From contig NZ_JACHXZ010000006.1 in NCBI RefSeq assembly GCF_014192475.1, positions 1 through 42,454 on the forward strand: a stretch of 42,454 nucleotides of DNA. Reading direction: 5' to 3'. The notes under the pieces were generated by a model that was not told the DNA's origin, made no database searches, and was given only the letters and a program-made list of their open reading frames with translations. How positions within the stretch are numbered: the first letter of the stretch is position 1; each line of letters begins with the position of its first letter. The position numbers and the translations under genes were made by a program. This DNA comes from Simiduia aestuariiviva (GTDB lineage Bacteria > Pseudomonadota > Gammaproteobacteria > Pseudomonadales > Cellvibrionaceae). Below are positions 34,980 through 42,454 of the stretch, piece after piece.

Positions 34980-35537
34980 TTACACGTTTTTACACACTTT
35001 TTTTAGCTGCGTTTTAGTGTTCCTAAAATATTGGCTGAATTTAGCTTTCGAGGTGGTATTCCCCACGCCTGTTTTGTCCCATGTCCACTCGAGCATTTCG
35101 TTATTAATTGCTTCAATGACCAGGCCAAAAAAATCCTGTTCATTGCGATGGCTTAGATGGTGTTTCCGCAAAGATGCCCAGCAGGCTGAGGCATTGGCGT
35201 CAGGGAAGCTGCTCAGGTACTCCCTAATAAAGAGGTTAATTTCTAATTTTCTTCTGCCGCCGTTGGTTGGAGTTGAGGTTGTTAGCGGGTTCTGTAGCTT
35301 CTTGAGCTTCTCTCTGGCTTTGTCGATCTTAAGAGTGGCCTCGGCTAGGTTTAGGCTAGGTAAACCCTCTGATAGCACGAGTTCTTTCAGTTGATCTAGT
35401 GCAATTTGGCGACTTCTCACTTCGAAAGCGTCATCGAATGGCAGATTGTGCCTATGTTCTAGCCAAGCTTTTTTTACAGGCTGCTTTAGGATTTCTTGTA
35501 TTTCGTCGCTTAGAAATTTAGTTGTAGCTTTATTCAT
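34980..35537 (-). CDS. Unknown island protein coupled to the integrase
   Basis: 185 aa, not recognised. Rich in charged helices; a likely coiled coil at about 65-85 (EATLKIDKAREKLKKLQ). The start overlaps the integrase stop by 4 bp (ATGA), so it is made with the integrase and may be an accessory factor. There are 148 bp to the AlpA-like gene. Confidence 0.65.
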   Translation of the reverse strand: MNKATTKFLSDEIQEILKQPVKKAWLEHRHNLPFDDAFEVRSRQIALDQLKELVLSEGLPSLNLAEATLKIDKAREKLKKLQNPLTTSTPTNGGRRKLEINLFIREYLSSFPDANASACWASLRKHHLSHRNEQDFFGLVIEAINNEMLEWTWDKTGVGNTTSKAKFSQYFRNTKTQLKKVCKNV

Positions 35538-36796
35538 AGAGGACTCTCGGTTGCGCTGGTACGGAGGCCTGGCATGGGGATGCCAGTCGTATTATTTGCT
35601 GCTGTTTGGTTGATGAAATCGGATATTTTTTGCATGGGCACACGCAATCGCTCGACGTCCATAATGATGTAGCCGGCGGTAACGTCGCCCCCTGTACTGT
35701 GATTGACCAAGCGTTTTAGGGCATAGGCAGGTATATCCAGAGATTCTGCAATGGATATAAACGTTCGCCGGAGGTCGTGAATAGTGAAGTGGACCCCTGA
35801 GGCCTCTCGAATGTAGTCAATGATGCGGCGGGGATCATTGATTTGGCCACTGGAGCCTGAGCTTTCAAATACCATTTCCCCGGAAGTGTTTTCGGCCCGC
35901 CGTTTAAGTATGGCGAGCACGTTATCTGACATTGGCAGGGTGAGGGGGTGGCCATTCTTGGTTTTGTGTACGGTAAATGTTTTATCCCGGAAGTCTAGGT
36001 CGCCAACGTTAAGGCCGGCTGCTTCTCGCCGCCGGAGGCCAGTTAACAATACAAATTGCAGGTAGTCTGCGGCAACGTGCGTGAATAGGTCTTCTCGATG
36101 GTAGAGGCTTTCAATTGCTTGGAACCACGAGGCGAGTTGACTGTTTTTGATTTTGTTGTCGCGGCGCGTTTCTTTGTTCCAGCTGCGGGTGTGGGTAAGG
36201 CGACTGACAGGGTTGTCTGGAAAAAGGCCTCGCCCGTGGCGATCTTCGTATTGGCCATTGGCAAAATTGAACAATGCTCGCAGTACGCGCATAGACTTGT
36301 TTGCCGCGCTTTCTGAGGTTTCGCTTAGGGTGCGGTGGTGGCGTGCAACGCGGTCGCGGGTAATGTAGTTGAGCGGCTTGTTGGCCCAGTTCGCTAGGTG
36401 GCGATCTAGGACTGTTTTGTAATTGCTGATGGTGTTCGGGCTCAATGTGTGGCCTCTTACTCGTAGGTAGTCAGCCATAGCCTCGCTAAGTGTCACGCCC
36501 TCGCTGCGCGCCGCGCGTTTTTCTTCGATCAAATTGGTGCCGCCTGCCATCGAAGACAGGGCATCCATAGCTAATTTACGCGCTTGCTCAATTTTCATGT
36601 CGGGATAGCGGCCCAGAGTAACTCTAACGGGCTTACCCTCGACTTTGCGGTAGACCAGAAAACTTTTGGTGCCCTTGGGGGTGATTGATAGGCATAGGCC
36701 ATTGATTCGCTTGTCGTAGAAGTAGCTCCGCGTTTTGCCGGGTATGGGCTGTAGCTCGTCGAGCAATGCTTTGGTGAAATTGTGCGTTTCCGACAT
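35534..36796 (-). CDS. int: P4-type tyrosine integrase of the island
   Basis: 420 aa. An N-terminal DUF4102-type arm-binding domain (SYFYDKRINGLCLSITPKG, then TLGRYPDMKIEQARK) is followed by a core-binding domain near 100-200 and the catalytic domain. Catalytic residues visible: R255 (TGLRRRE), H340 and R343 (HDLRRT), H366 and Y376. It faces away from attR with the four-site arm array directly upstream, so integrase binding may also repress its own promoter. Confidence 0.95.
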   Translation of the reverse strand: MSETHNFTKALLDELQPIPGKTRSYFYDKRINGLCLSITPKGTKSFLVYRKVEGKPVRVTLGRYPDMKIEQARKLAMDALSSMAGGTNLIEEKRAARSEGVTLSEAMADYLRVRGHTLSPNTISNYKTVLDRHLANWANKPLNYITRDRVARHHRTLSETSESAANKSMRVLRALFNFANGQYEDRHGRGLFPDNPVSRLTHTRSWNKETRRDNKIKNSQLASWFQAIESLYHREDLFTHVAADYLQFVLLTGLRRREAAGLNVGDLDFRDKTFTVHKTKNGHPLTLPMSDNVLAILKRRAENTSGEMVFESSGSSGQINDPRRIIDYIREASGVHFTIHDLRRTFISIAESLDIPAYALKRLVNHSTGGDVTAGYIIMDVERLRVPMQKISDFINQTAANNTTGIPMPGLRTSATESPL

Positions 36797-36823
36797 GGAT
36801 CTATTCTCTGTTTTGCGGCATCT

Positions 36824-36864
36824 GGTGCTACCACGGTGCTACTCTGGTGCTACCGTGGTGCTAC
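36824..36864 (+). promoter_or_regulatory. Right integrase arm-type array (4 copies, 11-bp phased)
   Basis: GGTGCTAC at 36824, 36835, 36846 and 36857, spacing exactly 11 bp, one helical turn. It lies between the integrase start and attR. The same motif occurs twice at the left end. Confidence 0.75.
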
Positions 36865-36982
36865 CGCAGAGGTTAACAGAGGTTATCGTTGAGTTAATAG
36901 TGGTGATCGTAAGTTATTGATTTGTTGGTTATTATTGGTCTTGAAATATTTTTGTAAAAAATGGGTAAACGATTCAGACATA

Positions 36983-37034
36983 ACTCATAATGCTGGGGTC
37001 GGCGGTTCAAGTCCGCCTCTAGCTACCATATTTG
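36983..37034 (+). repeat. attR, 52-bp core (displaced 3' half of tRNA-Met)
   Basis: Perfect copy of 19596-19647. It holds the original chromosomal 3' half of the tRNA-Met gene, now without a 5' half and therefore non-functional. The native terminator follows. Confidence 0.93.
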
Positions 37035-37035
37035 G

Positions 37036-37072
37036 AAAGGGCTGGCAGGTTAATACCTGCCAGCCCTTTTTT
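37036..37072 (+). terminator. Original tRNA-Met terminator, now orphaned
   Basis: A 15-bp stem AAAGGGCTGGCAGGT (37036-37050) / ACCTGCCAGCCCTTT (37055-37069), loop TAAT, T run. Compare the island copy at 19648-19684. Confidence 0.9.
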
Positions 37073-37075
37073 GTG

Positions 37076-37094
37076 GGTGCTACATTGGTTCTAC
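37076..37094 (+). repeat. Arm-like motifs outside attR
   Basis: GGTGCTAC (37076-37083) and GGTTCTAC (37087-37094), again 11 bp apart, but on the chromosome side of attR, in the same position relative to the terminator as the left-end pair. Suggests a relict of an earlier element. Confidence 0.6.
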
Positions 37095-37207
37095 CTAATG
37101 GGTTCTGCCTGATGCTGCAGACGCCTCGATGTATGCCGGTGCCGTGTGGTGGGGTTGCTGCGATATCGCTAAGTCCTTTGGCCGCAGTAAGCTTTCGTAG
37201 TGCTGGG

Positions 37208-37717
37208 CTAAAACTGGTAGCGAAGCTCCAATTTCAGGCTGTCTTCCGACCACTTGGTTTTGTAGCGCAGGCCTTTGGCGCTGGACTTTACACCACCGGT
37301 GTATCGGCCAGAGACCATGGCCACGATGGGGGCAGCAGGGCCGGATCGCAACTCCGTCAGCCAGCTTGGCTCGGGTTCATTAAAGCGCTTGGTCTTTTTC
37401 GTTTTGTGCTTCGGTTGTGTGTAGCCACCGATATCGTTTACGAATTGTTGGGTCATGCGTTGAGCTTCAGACGCTAAGCAAGGACTTGCGGCTAAGCTGA
37501 AGCTGCTCACAAGCATGGCTGTGCGCAATAGCGACTGCCATTTTAGTGTGCGTGCGAGTTGGCGCTCGCTAATGAGGTGTTGCTGTACCAAGATCTCACC
37601 CAGTGGAATCGCCTGTTGGCGTTGGGCGGCTATCGCGTCTGCGAGCTGTTGTGGGCTGATGAGGTGTCGATCCAGCAACAGCTGGCCCAGCTTGCGTTGG
37701 GCAGAGTGTTTAAACAT
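37208..37717 (-). CDS. Small membrane protein with paired MshEN-like motifs
   Basis: 169 aa. Residues 9-32 and 38-61 are two 24-residue repeats of the type (x)LGxxLxxxxLIxxxxLxxxxxxQ, separated by 5 residues, which is the layout of the MshEN c-di-GMP-binding domain of GspE/MshE ATPases. Differences: the leading Arg is K9 or P38, and the usual Gly is His in both (DRHLI, QQHLI). A hydrophobic segment at 64-80 ends with a signal-like CLASEA. The C-terminal ~85 residues are basic and end in LKLELRYQF, like an outer-membrane strand. The start has AGGA upstream. Function unknown. Confidence 0.65.
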   Translation of the reverse strand: MFKHSAQRKLGQLLLDRHLISPQQLADAIAAQRQQAIPLGEILVQQHLISERQLARTLKWQSLLRTAMLVSSFSLAASPCLASEAQRMTQQFVNDIGGYTQPKHKTKKTKRFNEPEPSWLTELRSGPAAPIVAMVSGRYTGGVKSSAKGLRYKTKWSEDSLKLELRYQF

Positions 37718-37877
37718 GGCGGTTTCCTGATACTACTAGTCTTTAAGCATAGTGCTCGGCAGCAGTGGTTGCTGGGTATTGCTTAGACGGTTTCCTTCTC
37801 AATACGAGGAACGCTATGCAGGTGACTATCGCGGCACGGGGCTTCTGCGTAAACTGAGCGACCGGTAGGGAGGTGGT

Positions 37878-38993
37878 ATGACTCAGCCAGACGGCATTCT
37901 CACAATTAACTTGCGCGCCATTGTGCGCAATTGGCTGCGGCTGCGCGATCGGGTGCGCCCAGCGCGGTGCGCGGCAGTGGTCAAGGCAAATGCCTATGGC
38001 TTGGGTGTGCAGCCAGTGGCGAGTGCGCTGCAGCGCGCGGGCTGCGATTTATTTTTTGTGGCAACGCTCGCTGAGGGCGTTGAGCTACGTGAGGTGCTGG
38101 GCGGTGAGGCGGATATTGTGGTGCTGGGTGGCGCGCGACCTGGCGCTGAGCCGGCATTTATCGCGCACCGCTTGTGGCCGAGCCTATTTTCCATGGATGC
38201 CATAGAGCGGTGGCTGGCTGCGCAAGGGCAGGGGCCATTGGCGCCCTGTGTCATCAAGTTCAATTCCGGCATGACGCGCCTTGGCTTGGATGCCTTTGAG
38301 TTGCAGGCTTTACTCGCTTCGCCTGAGGCAAAGTCATTGGCGGTGCAGATTTTTATGAGTCATTTGGCCTGTGCCGACGAGGCCGGGCATCCCCAGAATC
38401 AACAGCAACTTCAGGCTTTCGAGCAAGTTTGCGGTGCCGCACAGTCGGTTTGGCCGCAGGCTATTACCAGTCTTAGCAATTCATCGGGCATTTTTCTGGG
38501 GCGCGCCTGGCATCAGCAGTGCGTGCGGCCGGGGGCTGCCCTGTATGGTGTGAATCCCACGCCCGGCCAGTCAAACCCGCAAGAGGCGGTAGTTCGACTG
38601 GCGCTGCCGGTGATGCAATATCGCCAACTTCAAGCCGATGCGGCAGTGGGTTATGGCGCCGCAGGGCAGGGCGTTAAAGGGCAGACGCTGGCGGTAACCT
38701 TGGGCGGTTATGCCGATGGCCTTCATCGGCAGATGCTCGGTCGCGCGGTGGGTGAGCTGGCGCAGCAGCGCGTTCCGCTCGTTGGCCGAGTGGCGATGGA
38801 TACGCTGGTGTTCGATGTATCGTCTGTATCCCCATTGCCCGTCGTGGGTGAGGCCTATGTGGAATTGTTGAACGATGCGCTGACGGTAGACGTCTTGGCG
38901 ACTGCAATGGGGAGCATTGGCTACGAAGTGTTAACCAGTTTGGGCGCGCGGTATGAGCGCCGCTATATAGAAGAAGGAAGCTCGCAGCCATGA
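37878..38993 (+). CDS. alr: Alanine racemase
   Basis: 371 aa, a PLP enzyme making D-alanine for peptidoglycan. PLP lysine K36 in VVKANAYGLG; the second catalytic tyrosine is in VGYGAAG (about 256-262); SNSSG and RPGAALYG segments are present. It overlaps birA by 4 bp. Confidence 0.94.
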   Translation: MTQPDGILTINLRAIVRNWLRLRDRVRPARCAAVVKANAYGLGVQPVASALQRAGCDLFFVATLAEGVELREVLGGEADIVVLGGARPGAEPAFIAHRLWPSLFSMDAIERWLAAQGQGPLAPCVIKFNSGMTRLGLDAFELQALLASPEAKSLAVQIFMSHLACADEAGHPQNQQQLQAFEQVCGAAQSVWPQAITSLSNSSGIFLGRAWHQQCVRPGAALYGVNPTPGQSNPQEAVVRLALPVMQYRQLQADAAVGYGAAGQGVKGQTLAVTLGGYADGLHRQMLGRAVGELAQQRVPLVGRVAMDTLVFDVSSVSPLPVVGEAYVELLNDALTVDVLATAMGSIGYEVLTSLGARYERRYIEEGSSQP

Positions 38994-39973
38994 GTTCGGA
39001 TACGCGAAGTTTGGAAGTGCTGTTGCCGGTTCTGGCCGATGGGGAATTTCACTCCGGCGAGGCGCTGGGGGCGCTGTTGGGTGTGTCGCGTACCGCGGTT
39101 TGGAAGCAGTTGCAAAAGCTGGAGGCGCTCGGCTTGGCTGTGGAGTCGATCAAGGGGCGCGGTTATCGTCTGTCTCGGCCGTTGGATTTACTGTCGGTGC
39201 CGGAGGTGCTGGCGGCGACGTCAGAATCTGCCCGCGCTCAGCTGCAGTTGCGTTTACTGCTGCAAACTGACTCAACCAATGTGCAGGCGATGCAGGTTGC
39301 TGAAGGCGGCGCCGCTCACGGTTTAGTCGTGCTGGCGGAGCAGCAGGTGGCGGGGCGAGGCCGGCGCGGTCGCCAGTGGGTGAGCCCGTTTGGTGCCAAT
39401 ATTTATCTATCGCTAGTGTGGCGGTTTGCGGGCGGTGCGGCCGCGCTCAGTGGTTTGAGTTTGGCTGTGGGGGTGGCCTGCGCGCGCGCGCTGCGATCCG
39501 CGGGATTGGTGGCGGTGGGGTTAAAGTGGCCCAATGACCTGTTAGTGGACGGGCGCAAGCTGGGTGGCATTTTGTTGGAAATGACCGGTGATCCCGCGGG
39601 CGAGTGTCAGGTGGTGATTGGTATTGGGTTAAACGTGCAGATGGGCGACGCAGAAGCGGAAGCTATCGAGCAGCCGTGGACCAGCTTACGTCGCGAAGGG
39701 CTTAGCGTTTCACGCTCAACTGTGGTCGGCTTGCTGCTTGAGCAATTGGTTGCCGTGTTGACGCAGTTTGGCCGAGAAGGTTTTACCAGCTTGCGGCAGG
39801 AGTGGTCGGCATTGGACATATATCGCGATGCGCCAGTTACTCTGCTCAGTGTGAGTCAGTCGGTTGCAGGCGTGGCTCGTGGTGTGGATGATGGCGGCGC
39901 TTTGCTATTAGAGACCGACGATGGCATTCAAACATTTCATGGTGGTGAAGTGAGTGTTAGGTCGCGCCCATGA
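38990..39973 (+). CDS. birA: Biotin-protein ligase and biotin operon repressor
   Basis: 327 aa. An N-terminal winged helix (residues ~5-62, GALLGVSRTAVWKQLQKL) shows it is the regulatory type. The biotinyl-AMP loop is GRGRRGRQW (122-130) and the lysine segment is LKWPNDLLVDG. It attaches biotin to AccB and represses biotin synthesis genes. It overlaps coaX by 4 bp (ATGA). Confidence 0.95.
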   Translation: MSSDTRSLEVLLPVLADGEFHSGEALGALLGVSRTAVWKQLQKLEALGLAVESIKGRGYRLSRPLDLLSVPEVLAATSESARAQLQLRLLLQTDSTNVQAMQVAEGGAAHGLVVLAEQQVAGRGRRGRQWVSPFGANIYLSLVWRFAGGAAALSGLSLAVGVACARALRSAGLVAVGLKWPNDLLVDGRKLGGILLEMTGDPAGECQVVIGIGLNVQMGDAEAEAIEQPWTSLRREGLSVSRSTVVGLLLEQLVAVLTQFGREGFTSLRQEWSALDIYRDAPVTLLSVSQSVAGVARGVDDGGALLLETDDGIQTFHGGEVSVRSRP

Positions 39974-40677
39974 TCGTAGATATCGATTGTGGCAATAGCC
40001 GAATAAAGTGGCGTATTGCGGGTGTTGGCACCTGTGGCGACTGCAGCTGGGCTGATTTTGAGCGCGCTGGTGTGGCGGCGTTGCGGTTGCCGGTTGGGCC
40101 GCCTGAGCGAATAAGAGTGGCGTCCGTGGCCGGCGCCACGCAGCGCTTGGCGTTGGCCTTGACGGAAGCATTTGGCATTGAGGTTGAGCGTGCCCAAGTG
40201 CTTGCTGGGTGGGACGGCTTGGAGTGTGGTTATCACTCGCCGGATCGTCTGGGTGTCGATAGGTGGTTGGCGGCTCTGGCGGCTCGGCGGCGCTGGCCGA
40301 ATCGCCCACTGGTTGTGGTTGATGCGGGTACTGCACTCACCGTCGATGTGCTACGGGCAGACCGTTTTGAGGGTGGCTTTATTGGGCCTGGAATGCACAT
40401 GATGCGCGCCAGTCTGTTTTCTGGAACCGCGGCTGTTAAAGTGCCTGAGTTGCTCGATGCGACGCCCGACGCGCCTGCGCGAGATACCGGGGCTGCGGTA
40501 TCTGGGGCCACCTATTTGATGTCTATTGGTTTGGTTGGCGAGGTGGTGGCGCGCTATGCCCCCGATGCCGAGGTCGTCGTGACTGGCGGCGATGGGCGGC
40601 GACTGGCGGCTGCGTTGTCGGGGGCGCATTGGGTGCCGCATTTGGTGATGGATGGTTTGGCGGTGGCGCTGCCGTAG
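39970..40677 (+). CDS. coaX: Type III pantothenate kinase
   Basis: 235 aa of the ASKHA fold: MIVDIDCGNSRIKW at the N-terminus, GVDRWLAALAA and DAGTALTVDVL in the middle, GGDGRRLA near the end. First step of CoA synthesis; the type III enzyme is not feedback-inhibited by CoA. The birA-coaX order matches Pseudomonas. Confidence 0.94.
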   Translation: MIVDIDCGNSRIKWRIAGVGTCGDCSWADFERAGVAALRLPVGPPERIRVASVAGATQRLALALTEAFGIEVERAQVLAGWDGLECGYHSPDRLGVDRWLAALAARRRWPNRPLVVVDAGTALTVDVLRADRFEGGFIGPGMHMMRASLFSGTAAVKVPELLDATPDAPARDTGAAVSGATYLMSIGLVGEVVARYAPDAEVVVTGGDGRRLAAALSGAHWVPHLVMDGLAVALP

Positions 40678-40720
40678 CGCCAAATGTCAGGCGTTCAAAC
40701 ACAATAAAGGAATAAAGTAG

Positions 40721-41419
40721 ATGCGATTGGTGTTTGTTGTATTGGTGGTTATGAATGGGTTGTTGTTTGGCTGGCAGCTCTTGCGCCCCGCGGAGGAGCC
40801 CAGCGTTGCAGTTGCCTCTGCGCCGGCGGCGGGTACCGCTGCGCGTTCATTGATCATCATTGATGAAATGGATACCGATGCACGCGAGGTTTTGGCGAAG
40901 GCATCCGCTAAGCCTGCTTCCAGCAGTGCGCCGATCTGCACGTTGGCTGGGCCGTTTGTGGATGCGGATCGGGGCGCGATTGTGCGTGAGCGGTTGCGGG
41001 CGCTGGGGGTGGAGTCAAATTTACAGTCGTTGGAAATAACGGCGGGCGAATCCTACTGGGTCTATTTGCCACCTGAGTCATCCCAAGAGCAGGCGCTAAG
41101 ACGCCTGCATGAGTTGCAGGCAAAGCAGGTGGACAGCTATGTGATTCCAAAAGGTGAGCTGGCCAACGGCATTTCGTTTGGCATGTTTACCCAGAAGCCC
41201 TTGGCTGAGGCCCGGAAGCAGGAGATGGAGCGCTTGGGCTATTCAGCGCAGATAAGAATTTTACCGCGCACTCAAAAAGAGATGTGGTTGGTATTGGGGC
41301 CAGGCCAGGCGCTTAGAGTGGGTGATGCGGTCTGGTCCGAGCTCCTGCCGGAAGATGGTGGGCAAGAGATTCGTCAAAATTTATGTTCAGCTGTTGCGTC
41401 GGGGGACAAGTTTCACTAG
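40721..41419 (+). CDS. SPOR-domain membrane protein
   Basis: 232 aa. One N-terminal transmembrane anchor (about 3-20), a low-complexity linker, then SPOR-like repeats (SYWVYLPPESSQEQALRRL and SFGMFTQKPLAEARKQEMERL). SPOR domains bind denuded septal peptidoglycan. A protein of this kind lies between coaX and the tRNA-tuf cluster in Pseudomonas and relatives. Its stop codon overlaps the -10 of the tRNA promoter. Confidence 0.82.
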   Translation: MRLVFVVLVVMNGLLFGWQLLRPAEEPSVAVASAPAAGTAARSLIIIDEMDTDAREVLAKASAKPASSSAPICTLAGPFVDADRGAIVRERLRALGVESNLQSLEITAGESYWVYLPPESSQEQALRRLHELQAKQVDSYVIPKGELANGISFGMFTQKPLAEARKQEMERLGYSAQIRILPRTQKEMWLVLGPGQALRVGDAVWSELLPEDGGQEIRQNLCSAVASGDKFH

Positions 41420-41422
41420 AAT
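41394..41422 (+). promoter_or_regulatory. Promoter of the tRNA-tuf operon
   Basis: TTGCGT (41394-41399), 17 bp, TAGAAT (41417-41422), then the GC-rich CGCGCCTCC expected of stringently controlled stable-RNA promoters. The -10 includes the stop of the SPOR gene. Confidence 0.7.
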
Positions 41423-41475
41423 CGCGCCTCCACATTACAGGCAGGCCTGAAAAGGTGTGTTTTGAAGTGGTTTTA

Positions 41476-41551
41476 GCTGGTGTAGCTCAGTTGGTAGAGC
41501 ATCTGACTTGTAATCAGGCGGTCGAGGGTTCAACTCCTTTCACCAGCTCCA
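41476..41551 (+). tRNA. tRNA-Thr (TGT)
   Basis: 76 nt with CCA; acceptor GCTGGTG/CACCAGC, anticodon loop CTTGTAA. First of the Thr-Tyr-Gly-Thr-tuf set, as in E. coli thrU-tyrU-glyT-thrT-tufB. Confidence 0.96.
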
Positions 41552-41644
41552 TTTTCTATAAGCTACGTGCTGTAAGCCTGTGAATTTACTCACAAAAATG
41601 GTTGACAAGCGCTAGCTTGAGCCGGAGAATTGCCGGCTCTTTTG

Positions 41645-41728
41645 GCAGGGGTTCCCGAGTGGCCAAAGGGATCAGACTGTAAATCTGACGCGAAAGCTTC
41701 GATGGTTCGAATCCATCCCCCTGCACCA
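41645..41728 (+). tRNA. tRNA-Tyr (GTA)
   Basis: 84 nt, class II with a long variable arm; acceptor GCAGGGG/CCCCTGC, anticodon loop CTGTAAA, CCA encoded. Its last 19 bases are copied again at 41864-41882. Confidence 0.95.
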
Positions 41729-41733
41729 TTATT
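41710..41733 (+). repeat. tRNA-Tyr 3' end direct repeat, copy 1
   Basis: 24 bp covering the T stem, acceptor 3' strand, CCA and 5 bp beyond, identical to 41864-41887; similarity continues 9 bp more with two changes. Confidence 0.9.
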
Positions 41734-41863
41734 GAAGTCCAGATGTTGAATTTGGCACTTCGTTGGAAAAATCCCCGTTGGGGGATGGAGTGAGAGCCAG
41801 AGGGATGGTTCGACGACCAGCGAAGCGCAGGCGAGCGCCGCGATAGCGGCGACCGTAGGGAAT

Positions 41864-41887
41864 AATCCATCCCCCTGCACCATTATT
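41864..41887 (+). repeat. tRNA-Tyr 3' end direct repeat, copy 2 (tRNA fragment)
   Basis: A second tRNA-Tyr 3' end without a tRNA body. A T-arm-like GGATGGTTCGA lies upstream at 41803-41813, separated from this copy by about 50 bp that holds a CGCCGC-GATA-GCGGCG hairpin (41836-41851). TCCATCCCCC (41866-41875) can pair with GGGGGATGGA at 41780-41789. Confidence 0.85.
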
Positions 41888-41975
41888 TAAGCCCAGGTCA
41901 CGATGACTGGCAGTTACCGCAAGCGCGGTGACGTGTTTTTCGGATTGGCTGTAGCTGCAGAGTCCGTCGGTCAAT

Positions 41976-42049
<74 letters not shown>

Positions 42050-42081
42050 GTTTTGGTGCCGGAAAAAGCATTGAAGTTTAC

Positions 42082-42157
42082 GCTCTTGTAGCTCAGTTGG
42101 TAGAGCACACCCTTGGTAAGGGTGAGGTCACCGGTTCAACTCCGGTCAAGAGCTCCA
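42082..42157 (+). tRNA. tRNA-Thr (GGT)
   Basis: 76 nt with CCA; acceptor GCTCTTG/CAAGAGC, anticodon loop TTGGTAA. Directly upstream of tuf. Confidence 0.96.
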
Positions 42158-42242
42158 GTTTCCGCAAAGGCCGGTCTTTTGCGGAATTTTGTTTTGTTTG
42201 AAGAAACGATGTATTCGCCCCTGTATATAGGAGACGTTGGCA

Positions 42243-42454
42243 ATGGCTAAGGCTAAGTTTGAACGTAACAAGCCCCACGTAAACGTGGGCACCATTGGTC
42301 ACGTTGACCACGGTAAAACCACGCTGACCGCAGCTCTGACGCGCGTATGTGCTGAAGTATGGGGTGGCGAAGCAGTTGCATTTGACGGTATCGACTCTGC
42401 GCCAGAAGAGCGTGAGCGCGGTATCACCATCTCTGCTGCACACGTAGAATACGA
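42243..42454 (+). CDS. tuf: Elongation factor Tu (5' part, cut by window end)
   Basis: Starts [19 protein letters not shown] with the G1 loop GHVDHGKTT and the effector region [11 protein letters not shown]-Tu carries aminoacyl-tRNA to the ribosome. The ATG has AGGAG about 10 bases upstream. Only about 70 residues are in the window. The position after four tRNAs makes it the tufB-type copy. Confidence 0.97.
   Translation, partial: MAKAKFERNKPHVNVGTIGHVDHGKTTLTAALTRVCAEVWGGEAVAFDGIDSAPEERERGITISAAHVEY

Larger units (their letters stand above)
19596..37034. mobile_element. Integrative genomic island (about 17.4 kb) in tRNA-Met
   Basis: Bounded by the 52-bp direct repeat. A P4-type integrase gene lies next to the right repeat, and integrase-arm-like GGTGCTAC motifs lie inside both ends. 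The cargo is a toxin-antitoxin-chaperone operon, a type I restriction-modification locus with extra genes, an AlpA-like regulator and several unknown genes. No conjugation, capsid or replication initiator gene is recognisable, so it probably moves with help or is immobile. Confidence 0.92.

Noticed and set aside
41586..41883. Minus-strand open frames over the tRNA-Tyr region
   Set aside because: They are translations of the tRNA and its duplicated 3' end (the familiar GDGFEPSKL-type artefact).

Overview
The window is a gammaproteobacterial chromosome segment of about 42 kb. Housekeeping gene orders typical of that class flank one integrated island: hemA-prfA-prmC; lolB-ispE-tRNA-Gln-prs-rplY-pth-ychF; and birA-coaX-SPOR-tRNA(Thr,Tyr,Gly,Thr)-tuf. 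With the large TonB-dependent receptor and a fatty-acid-hydroxylase-family membrane protein, this suggests a marine member of the Cellvibrionales/Spongiibacteraceae/Halieaceae area. That placement is inference; no rRNA is present to confirm it.

Layout. Bases 1-61 hold a possible start of a leftward gene cut by the window edge. Bases 62-892 are non-coding and built largely from consecutive short-loop hairpins, direct repeats and terminators. Bases 895-7261 are one leftward operon (hemA, prfA, prmC, moeB-like, DUF898/YjgN-like, M48 peptidase). Bases 7510-14339 are rightward: a TPR lipoprotein, lolB, ispE, tRNA-Gln, prs, rplY, pth and ychF. Bases 14416-19477 hold the hydroxylase, the TonB receptor and an EamA transporter.

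The island spans about 19596-37034. It is inserted at an elongator tRNA-Met gene and bounded by a perfect 52-bp direct repeat. A P4-type tyrosine integrase lies beside the right end, and GGTGCTAC motifs are phased every 11 bp at both ends. Left to right the cargo is: (i) a HigB-HigA-SecB-like toxin-antitoxin-chaperone operon with a strong promoter and a GTTAAC operator; (ii) two small unknown genes and hsdR; (iii) an oppositely oriented pair, a Tae4-like peptidoglycan amidase plus a two-TM protein, sitting inside the restriction locus; (iv) an AlbA_2/Schlafen-ATPase protein, hsdS, hsdM and a secreted beta-barrel-like protein; (v) an unknown 212-aa gene; (vi) a tightly packed set of small DNA-binding genes including an AlpA-like regulator; (vii) an unknown gene and the integrase. 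It reads as a defence island.

Right of the island (37035-42454) are a small protein with two MshEN-like motifs (candidate c-di-GMP binder), alr, birA, coaX, a SPOR protein, four tRNAs and the start of tuf. The tRNA-Tyr 3' end is duplicated 154 bp downstream.

The most interesting items are the Tae4-like pair embedded in the type I restriction locus, the chaperone-controlled toxin-antitoxin operon, the hairpin-chain region at the left, and the MshEN-like protein. All functional calls come from reading the sequence; no database search was run.
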